Notes under the pieces: model-generated
Databases searched by the model: none
What the model was told of the DNA's origin: nothing
Seen by the model: only the letters and a program-made list of their open reading frames with translations
Program-made: the position numbers and the translations under genes
NCBI RefSeq assembly: GCF_002196705.1
Contig: NZ_NADJ01000039.1
Span: 1 to 64,000 of the forward strand
DNA: 64,000 nucleotides
Direction: 5' to 3'
DNA from: Desulfosporosinus sp. FKB
GTDB taxonomy: Bacteria; Bacillota; Desulfitobacteriia; Desulfitobacteriales; Desulfitobacteriaceae
Shown: piece by piece, positions 58,267 to 64,000 of the stretch
How the letters are laid out: each line of letters starts with the position of its first letter
Numbering within the stretch: position 1 is the stretch's first letter

Positions 58267-59850
58267 TTACAATTCACAACTTCCGACCAGCGGATTTAAA
58301 GCATCATTAATTTTAGAGACTTTGTCATCATTTGTCAGAATAACTAAATAATCACCTGGGTAAATCACGGTGTCCCCTTTGGGTATAATCTCCTCTTCTC
58401 CCCGTTTAACGGCTACAAGCAAACAATGAGCCGGCCATTTAATCTCTTTAATTTGTTTGCCATCCAACATAGATCCCATACAGACGGCAAATTCTAAGAT
58501 TGATTTGGTTTTTTCATTGCCGATTATTTTGTGATGCCCTTCTTTGTGCAGGAACTTTTCAAGTAAGGATTCATAAATGGGTTTAGAACCCAAAAAGTCT
58601 GCTACGATATAAGCTGTTATGCATACCACAGATAGGGAAAGCAAATGAGTAAACGATCCCGTCATCTCAGTAATCAAAATTGTCCCTGTGATAGGGGCTC
58701 TAACGATAGCAGTAAAATACCCCGCCATAGCAAGAATGATAAAATTATTGACATACGTGCTATTAAGATGAAAGAGGTCGACAACAGCCAGCCCATAGAT
58801 ATTTCCTATAATTGCCCCAATCGCAAGAAGCGGAAGAAAAATCCCGCCCGGTGCCCCCGATCCATAACAAATCATTGTGAAGAAAAACTTGGCGACTATC
58901 AGAACGACTAAAAGTTTCAGCGTAAAATTACCCTGCGCAACAAGGGCGGTAATCAACTCGTGGCCTCCGCCCAAAACCTGCGGCAGGAAAAAGCCTAAAA
59001 CTATGGATACCAGCAAAGGGATAATGACCCAAAATGTCTTAGGCAGCCAGCGTTGCCCGGCATAGAGATCCTGGGTCTTGAGCAGAGTTACATTGAAGGC
59101 AACACCTAAAACACCAATAATAATTCCCAAAATTATTATAAAAAAATAATAATGCAAAGGAAAATCGTGCAAGTTGGTAAAATTCAGAACCGGTTTTAAA
59201 CCAAAAAATTCGCTCGTGACAAAATCTGCAGATAAGGCCGCAGATAAAGCCGGCAGCAATATTAAGGGGGAGAAGTTTTTGTGAACCTCTTCCAAGGCAA
59301 ACATAACACCTGCCAAAGGCGCACTGAAGGCCGCTGCAAGTCCTGCGCTGGCTCCGCTGGTGATTAGATATTTCTCTTCTATTTTAATTCGCTTCAGTAC
59401 TTTGCTGAAACCTTGTCCGACAGCCGCCCCTAATTGAACGGATGGACCTTCTCGACCCATAGAAAGTCCGGCTCCGATCGCTAAAACTCCGCCTATGAAT
59501 TTCCCAATGATAACTTTCCACCAGGTCATGGAGAGCTTTCTTAACAAAACCCCTTCAACTTGAGGGATACCACTCCCGCTTATCATAGGTTCATTCTTGA
59601 CTAACAAACCAACAATATAGCCAATCAAAATCAGAACTCCCACCCAAACAGGAAGGAGCACTGGTTTGGCAATGATCGCATTATAAATTTGAGTTAATAA
59701 AACTCCTGCCCGTTCAAGAAGGAATCGGTATAGCACTATGATAAACCCGGTAATGATTCCAATACCCAATCCTTCATAGACTAATTTCAACCTGAAACTA
59801 CTCCAATGTAATAAGCTATTATGAGTACTATGTTTATTACTGCTAGTCAT
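58267..59850 (-). CDS. ClC-family chloride channel/transporter with C-terminal RCK_C (TrkA-C) domain
   Basis: This 527-residue membrane protein has the ClC motifs GSGIPQVEG, GREGPSVQLGAAVG (gating Glu), and GAPGGIFLPLLAIG. A cytoplasmic RCK_C domain forms the tail (about 440-527, with VIYPGDYLVILTNDDKVSKI). It likely exchanges chloride for protons or conducts chloride. Fusion to RCK_C suggests control by a small ligand. ATG 59850 with GAGGAG is chosen over the upstream Met cluster. Confidence 0.92.
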   Translation of the reverse strand: MTSSNKHSTHNSLLHWSSFRLKLVYEGLGIGIITGFIIVLYRFLLERAGVLLTQIYNAIIAKPVLLPVWVGVLILIGYIVGLLVKNEPMISGSGIPQVEGVLLRKLSMTWWKVIIGKFIGGVLAIGAGLSMGREGPSVQLGAAVGQGFSKVLKRIKIEEKYLITSGASAGLAAAFSAPLAGVMFALEEVHKNFSPLILLPALSAALSADFVTSEFFGLKPVLNFTNLHDFPLHYYFFIIILGIIIGVLGVAFNVTLLKTQDLYAGQRWLPKTFWVIIPLLVSIVLGFFLPQVLGGGHELITALVAQGNFTLKLLVVLIVAKFFFTMICYGSGAPGGIFLPLLAIGAIIGNIYGLAVVDLFHLNSTYVNNFIILAMAGYFTAIVRAPITGTILITEMTGSFTHLLSLSVVCITAYIVADFLGSKPIYESLLEKFLHKEGHHKIIGNEKTKSILEFAVCMGSMLDGKQIKEIKWPAHCLLVAVKRGEEEIIPKGDTVIYPGDYLVILTNDDKVSKINDALNPLVGSCEL

Positions 59851-59887
59851 ATAATTTCTCCTCATCATCATTACGTGAAAGCTCTAA

Positions 59888-61006
59888 CTAATCATTCCCT
59901 GTGAGATCGAGATAAATTCTCGGGACTCGCTTGGAAATCCCACAAACGACTTCATAACTTATTGTTCCCAGCCATTCTGCCATCTCCGTGGCCGTTATTT
60001 GTTCATAACCGTCTTTCCCCAAAATCGTAACCACATCACCAACTTTTACGCCCTGAATCTTGGTAACTTCAAGCATGGTTTGGTCCATGCAAACCCTGCC
60101 GATAATTGTTGAGCGGCGCCCTTGAATCAGCATTTCCCCATAATTCGAAAGTGCCCTTCTCAGTCCATCCGCATATCCCAAGGGAATGGTTGCGACTGTT
60201 GTTGGATAGGCCGCCTGAAAAGTGCGTCCATAGCTTACAGTTTCCCCGGTTTTGATTTTTTTCACATGAGTTACTTTGGCCTTCCAAGACATTACCGGTT
60301 CTAAGCCGACATTACCTCCCACTTGGGAAGACGGAACCAGCCCGTATAAACTTATACCAGGGCGAACAAGTTCAAAATGAGCCTCCGGAAATTGCAGAAT
60401 GGCTGCACTGTTAGCAGTATGTCTAATGGGAATTTTCAATCCCGCCTTTTCAAGCTTATCATAGAGAAGCTGGAATCGTTTGAGCTGCTGTCTCGCGAAG
60501 GTCAGATCTTTTTGATCGGACGTTGCGAAGTGAGTGAAAATACCTTCAATAAATAAATTGGGTAAGGCAGCAACCTTCATGATTTCAGAAACATCGGTAT
60601 CTCGAAATCCGATTCGGCCCATTCCCGTATCGATTTTTAAATGTAATCTTGCCCTGCGATTAAATTTTACAGCCGCTTCGGAAAGAGCACGTGCCTGGGA
60701 CAAATGAAAAATTGCCGGTATTACATCCTCTTTAACAAAGGCCTCCCACTGATCACTTTCCGGTGCCCCAATGACCATAACATCGAGCTCAGGAAATGCC
60801 GCTTTTAATTCTAAGGCCTCTTCCAAAATTGCCACACCAAAACGCTTGGCCCCACAACTCATCAGGGTCTTCGCCACCGGAATTGCACCATGCCCATATG
60901 CATCTGCTTTAACTATGGGCATCATTTCACTTTGTGTATACGTCTGAAGTTTGTAATAATTTTCTTTTAATGCCTGCAAATTCACTTCAGCCCAAACCTG
61001 TCGCAT
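59888..61006 (-). CDS. alr: Alanine racemase
   Basis: This 372-residue PLP enzyme supplies D-alanine for the cell wall. It has the PLP lysine K33 (IVKADAYGHG), RPGISLYGL and the catalytic tyrosine in LGYADGLRR. It starts at 61006 behind AGGAGGAG. It follows nnr and acpS, the usual Firmicutes order. Confidence 0.96.
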   Translation of the reverse strand: MRQVWAEVNLQALKENYYKLQTYTQSEMMPIVKADAYGHGAIPVAKTLMSCGAKRFGVAILEEALELKAAFPELDVMVIGAPESDQWEAFVKEDVIPAIFHLSQARALSEAAVKFNRRARLHLKIDTGMGRIGFRDTDVSEIMKVAALPNLFIEGIFTHFATSDQKDLTFARQQLKRFQLLYDKLEKAGLKIPIRHTANSAAILQFPEAHFELVRPGISLYGLVPSSQVGGNVGLEPVMSWKAKVTHVKKIKTGETVSYGRTFQAAYPTTVATIPLGYADGLRRALSNYGEMLIQGRRSTIIGRVCMDQTMLEVTKIQGVKVGDVVTILGKDGYEQITATEMAEWLGTISYEVVCGISKRVPRIYLDLTGND

Positions 61007-61030
61007 AATTGATCTCCTCCTCTATCCTTT

Positions 61031-62602
61031 TTAGCCCAGCTTCAATTCTAGAGAGCGCCGTACTTTAGGCAACTGGTCTGCAACTTCAGAGGCCAAAAAG
61101 CCAGACCAACCATACTCTTCGGCCAGATCATCTGCAGCTTTCCCATGTAAATAAACACCTAAGCAAGCGGCCTCCAGAGGTGATACACCTTGGGCCAACC
61201 AGGCCAGAATACTTCCAGTAAGAACATCACCGGTACCCCCTGTCCCAAGTCCGGGATTTCCGGTTGGGTTAAAAAAGGCGCGCCCATCCGGTGAAGCAAC
61301 AATAGTCACTGAACCCTTTAGTACCACAACGGCTTCCCACTCAGCAGCTTTTGTCAACGCTAAATCCAAGCGGTTGCTCTCGACATCGGCAACAGTGCAT
61401 TGACATAGCCTTGCCATTTCGCCGGGATGTGGGGTAAGTATCAGCGGTCCGCGTCCATTTCTGACTTCAATCAGGCTAAGTTCTCCTGCCAATAAATTTA
61501 AAGCATCGGCATCCAGGACAACTGGACAGCTTATCGTTCTTAATATTTCCTCAAGAACAAGCACAAATCCAGGATTTTGGGCAAGTCCCGGGCCGATAGC
61601 CAAGGCCTGAGCCTTTTCTGCCTGCCTTGCTATTGCCTCCCAAGATTCTTCGTTAAGACTATCCTGTCCCTGGGCAGGCCAAACAGTCGCCTCTGTGATA
61701 CTGGCATCTACATCTTCCGCAATTCCTTGAGGGGTAACGATTTGCAGTAAGCCTATGCCGCTGCGCAAAGCACCCCGCCCGGCCAGAACAGCTGCACCGC
61801 TCATTCCTTTGGACCCTGCGACAAGTATACCTTTACCATGAGTTCCTTTGTGTCCTTTAAAGTGGCGAATGGGAAGCATCTCTCTTATTGTATCATCGGT
61901 TAAAACATATGTAGAAATACTCTCATCCTCCAGAAACGCTTCCGGAATAGAAATCGGATCAACGGCAACTCGTCCGCAATAATTCGGGCCTTCTCCTAAA
62001 AAAAGGCCCCACTTCGGCAGCCCAAACGTAACTGTTATTTGGGCGCGAATAGCTGTCCGATAAACCTTGCCCGTATTGGCTTCAACCCCACTGGGAATAT
62101 CGACGGACACTACACAGGCCGAAACATTGTTCACCTCATTAACATATTCTTCGATCAAACTCGGTAAAGCTCCGCGCAGGCCTATGCCATAAAGAGCATC
62201 GACAATAACATCAGCTTGAGCCAAAGCAAAACGTGCCACAAGCCGCTGCTTTTCTCCTTCGATAACAAAGAGTTTACCTGTCGTACCTTGGAAAAGGCGC
62301 AAATTAAGAGCAGCATCTCCTTTGAGCTGCTCTGTCCCGGCAAATAATAAGACCGTCACATCCATCCCTTGCAACACTAAATGACGGGCAACGGCCAAGC
62401 CATCTCCACCGTTATTCCCCTTACCTACTAAAATTACCGCTTTTAAGCCAGACAAATCTCCTTCATTCTGAACAAGACAACGACGGATTTCCTCCACAAC
62501 AGCCCAAGCTGCGTTCTCCATTAAGAGCATACTTGGTATGCCATATTGTTGAATAGCCCGTTCTTCAATCTGCCGCATTTGTTCAGTGTTGACCACGCGC
62601 AC
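61031..62602 (-). CDS. nnr: Bifunctional NAD(P)HX epimerase/dehydratase (Nnr)
   Basis: This 523-residue repair enzyme has an N-terminal YjeF_N epimerase domain (LVGKGNNGGDGLAVARHL near residue 65 and VSVDIPSGV). The C-terminal dehydratase domain of the ribokinase-like fold has ILTPHPGEMARL and GTGGTGDVLTGSILAW. Together they restore damaged NADH and NADPH hydrates. The start is uncertain between GTG 62611 and GTG 62602; GAGGTG favours 62602. Confidence 0.94.
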   Translation of the reverse strand: MRVVNTEQMRQIEERAIQQYGIPSMLLMENAAWAVVEEIRRCLVQNEGDLSGLKAVILVGKGNNGGDGLAVARHLVLQGMDVTVLLFAGTEQLKGDAALNLRLFQGTTGKLFVIEGEKQRLVARFALAQADVIVDALYGIGLRGALPSLIEEYVNEVNNVSACVVSVDIPSGVEANTGKVYRTAIRAQITVTFGLPKWGLFLGEGPNYCGRVAVDPISIPEAFLEDESISTYVLTDDTIREMLPIRHFKGHKGTHGKGILVAGSKGMSGAAVLAGRGALRSGIGLLQIVTPQGIAEDVDASITEATVWPAQGQDSLNEESWEAIARQAEKAQALAIGPGLAQNPGFVLVLEEILRTISCPVVLDADALNLLAGELSLIEVRNGRGPLILTPHPGEMARLCQCTVADVESNRLDLALTKAAEWEAVVVLKGSVTIVASPDGRAFFNPTGNPGLGTGGTGDVLTGSILAWLAQGVSPLEAACLGVYLHGKAADDLAEEYGWSGFLASEVADQLPKVRRSLELKLG

Positions 62603-62636
62603 TTCTTTCACCTCGCTTTTCCTTTGTCCCTTTACC

Positions 62637-62993
62637 CTAACTCAAGATCGCAAAGGCTATAGCTTGGGTTCGGTTATGGGACAAACTCACCCTAATTTGC
62701 GAACCCCCTCTTTCCTTAAGCAAAGTCATTGCTTTGTAACTAAGAAGGACAAGAGGCTCGCCGCTTGGTTCTGTCATAATTTCGACATCATGCCATGAGA
62801 GACCTCTTAGACCTGTTCCTAATGTTTTTAGGACAGCCTCTTTAGCAGCGAAACGTGCCGCATAGCTTTGTATCCCCTTGCCTATTAGACTTTCTCGTTC
62901 TTGTCTCGTAAAAAGTCTTTCTGTTAATCCGGGTTGACGTTCCAAAGCCTTCGCCACTCGTTCAATTTCGATAATATCTACACCAGGATACAT
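62637..62993 (-). CDS. acpS: Holo-[acyl-carrier-protein] synthase AcpS
   Basis: This enzyme transfers 4'-phosphopantetheine to acyl carrier protein. The 118-residue protein has GVDIIEIERV, the conserved FAAKEAVLKTLGTGLRG and VSLSHN motifs. It starts at ATG 62993 with GGGG upstream; a GTG at 63011 overlapping the regulator stop is an alternative. Confidence 0.95.
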   Translation of the reverse strand: MYPGVDIIEIERVAKALERQPGLTERLFTRQERESLIGKGIQSYAARFAAKEAVLKTLGTGLRGLSWHDVEIMTEPSGEPLVLLSYKAMTLLKERGGSQIRVSLSHNRTQAIAFAILS

Positions 62994-63007
62994 GACTCTA
63001 CCCCATA

Positions 63008-63610
63008 TCACATAATTAACTCTTGTAATCTCATTTGTCCTTCTGCTGATCCTGCAGCCAGTAAAACATCCTCGGCGCGCAGGACAAAGCTCGCTTCGGG
63101 GGAAAACTGTTCCAACCCATCTCGCACAACAGCAATTATCGTTGTCCCTGTACGTTCTCGAATCCTTAATTCACGTAAAGTTTTCCCGACAGCTGGAGAT
63201 TTTTTGCCCACTTCAATCTCACCTACGTCTAACCAGCGCGACATAATGCGGTCTACGTATCCTTGCAGCTTATTGAGATGGCTTTCTATTTTCAGATCAT
63301 TTTCCCGTCTCTGATCCATCAGTTTCTTGAGATCTTCGAGAAAGATCTGGATTTCTCCTTTTTGATTAAACGATCTTACGAATTTCTCTGCCATTGCTTT
63401 CGAGGTAACGGTGATTCCTACCCCTTGGTTAACAATAACAACACCCACATTTTGCAGAATAGCAATTGCTCTGCGGACTGTTTCCGGAGAAACGTTATAA
63501 CGGCCCGCTAATGTTGAGCGGCCATGGATTTTTTCTCCTTCGTGATACTCTCCCATCATGATAGCATGAGCAATGTCCATGGCTATCTCTTGATAACGAG
63601 CTTGTTCCAA
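63008..63610 (-). CDS. GntR-type regulator with C-terminal RCK_C domain (BusR-like)
   Basis: This 200-residue protein has a GntR winged helix (about 5-70, GRSTLAGRYNVSPETVRRAIAIL), a coiled-coil linker (about 83-122) and an RCK_C/TrkA-C domain (about 127-200). The same order occurs in BusR, a cyclic-di-AMP-responsive repressor of osmolyte uptake in lactic acid bacteria. Cyclic-di-AMP binding here is inference. TTG 63610 with GGGGTGG is the start. It shares the RCK_C type with the nearby ClC protein. Confidence 0.88.
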   Translation of the reverse strand: MEQARYQEIAMDIAHAIMMGEYHEGEKIHGRSTLAGRYNVSPETVRRAIAILQNVGVVIVNQGVGITVTSKAMAEKFVRSFNQKGEIQIFLEDLKKLMDQRRENDLKIESHLNKLQGYVDRIMSRWLDVGEIEVGKKSPAVGKTLRELRIRERTGTTIIAVVRDGLEQFSPEASFVLRAEDVLLAAGSAEGQMRLQELIM

Positions 63611-63676
63611 CTTCTTTCCACCCCTTAAACTATATAATCTATTATAACATAGCCAACTTCAGGAGGCATCATGCTC

Positions 63677-63705
63677 TTGACAACTAACAACTCTGGTGAT
63701 AGTAT
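63677..63705 (+). promoter_or_regulatory. Promoter of the KamA-like gene with overlapping inverted repeat
   Basis: TTGACA (63677-63682), a 17-nt spacer and TAGTAT (63700-63705) form a promoter. AACTAACAAC (63682-63691) and GTTGTTAGTT (63709-63718) are perfect 10-bp arms flanking the -10 box, a candidate operator. An extended -10 (TGTTATAAT) for the divergent regulator lies at about 63641-63649 on the minus strand. Confidence 0.6.
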
Positions 63706-63767
63706 TAGGTTGTTAGTTCGAAGCACACTTCGATATCGTCTTTCTATACTGCAGGGAGGGAATCTTG

Positions 63768-64000
63768 ATGGCCGTACAATTGAACAATCCGCCGGATACG
63801 AATCGTCAATTTTCGCTACGGCGAGCAACTGAGCTTAAACAGAAGATTGCCCCTTATCTTGAAAAATGCCACTCGATCCCTACAGGTTTTTCAAGTGCTG
63901 TGCTGATTCAACAACGTCGTAATCACATCTTAAATTATTTTAAGGCATCAGATCAAGACTGGGAGAATTGGCACTGGCAAATAAAACATCGTATCCAAAA
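63768..64000 (+). CDS. KamA-family radical SAM aminomutase-like protein (N-terminal fragment)
   Basis: The frame from ATG 63768, behind GGGAGGG, stays open to the window edge (77 codons). The product resembles the N-terminus of lysine 2,3-aminomutase-like proteins, notably ENWHWQIKHRI, which corresponds to the conserved W-D-W-x-WQ-x-R block. The radical SAM cysteines would lie beyond the edge, so the family call is tentative. It is divergent from the GntR-RCK_C gene. Confidence 0.55.
   Translation, partial: MAVQLNNPPDTNRQFSLRRATELKQKIAPYLEKCHSIPTGFSSAVLIQQRRNHILNYFKASDQDWENWHWQIKHRIQ

Overview
The window looks like chromosome from a spore-forming, anaerobic member of the Clostridia, most like Desulfosporosinus or Desulfitobacterium. 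That placement is inference. It rests on moderate AT content, Gram-positive ribosome binding sites (AGGAGG type), a CIRCE-controlled groESL operon, a MurT/GatD pair, an EndoAI/EndoA toxin-antitoxin pair, a selenocysteine NAD-type formate dehydrogenase and corrinoid genes. Nearly all genes lie on the minus strand. The exceptions are fdhD, a sulfonate-type ABC transporter, the nikT/cobK pair and a truncated gene at the right edge. No rRNA, tRNA or CRISPR array was seen.

Region 1 (1-6 kb) is a complete ComQXPA-type quorum-sensing locus in the order comX-comQ-comP-comA. It comprises a 65-residue pheromone precursor ending in DFWG, an isoprenyl transferase, a multi-spanning PDZ histidine kinase and a NarL-type regulator. 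A consensus promoter with two upstream direct repeats drives it. A PadR regulator with a HAAS-domain membrane protein and a secreted protein of unknown function follow (5-7 kb). Region 2 (7-11 kb) holds groES-groEL and an NYN-domain protein.

Region 3 (10.7-20.8 kb) is a molybdenum and formate module. It has moaA-moaC-MOSC-mog behind a long structured leader, fdhD, mobA, and the nuoE-like/nuoF-like/fdhA operon. fdhA is one gene read through an in-frame UGA followed by a SECIS hairpin with a GGUCU loop. A 5-formyl-THF cyclo-ligase precedes it. Region 4 (20.8-21.4 kb) is a gene-free stretch with a dense cluster of DnaA boxes beside tsaD (gcp). Region 5 (21.4-30.6 kb) has the t6A genes tsaE-tsaB-rimI-tsaD behind an amidohydrolase and a DMT transporter, then tex, an aminotransferase and a cyclophilin lipoprotein.

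Region 6 (30.8-45 kb) has a drug-efflux ABC system with TetR, an SsuABC-like transporter, ilvD, a FadR-type regulator, a YkgJ-like protein and a metallophosphoesterase. A cobalamin riboswitch then controls a nickel/cobalt permease and cobK, and two small SHOCT proteins follow. Region 7 (45.6-64 kb) has a class-I amidotransferase, endoAI-endoA, murT-gatD, an FAD oxidoreductase, gltB-gltD, a ClC channel with an RCK_C tail, alr, nnr, acpS and a GntR-RCK_C (BusR-like) regulator. It ends in the start of a KamA-like gene.

Six copies of one interspersed repeat with three hairpins sit between genes, all in the same orientation. Their ends resemble IS200/IS605 (TnpB-type) elements, and no transposase is present in the window.
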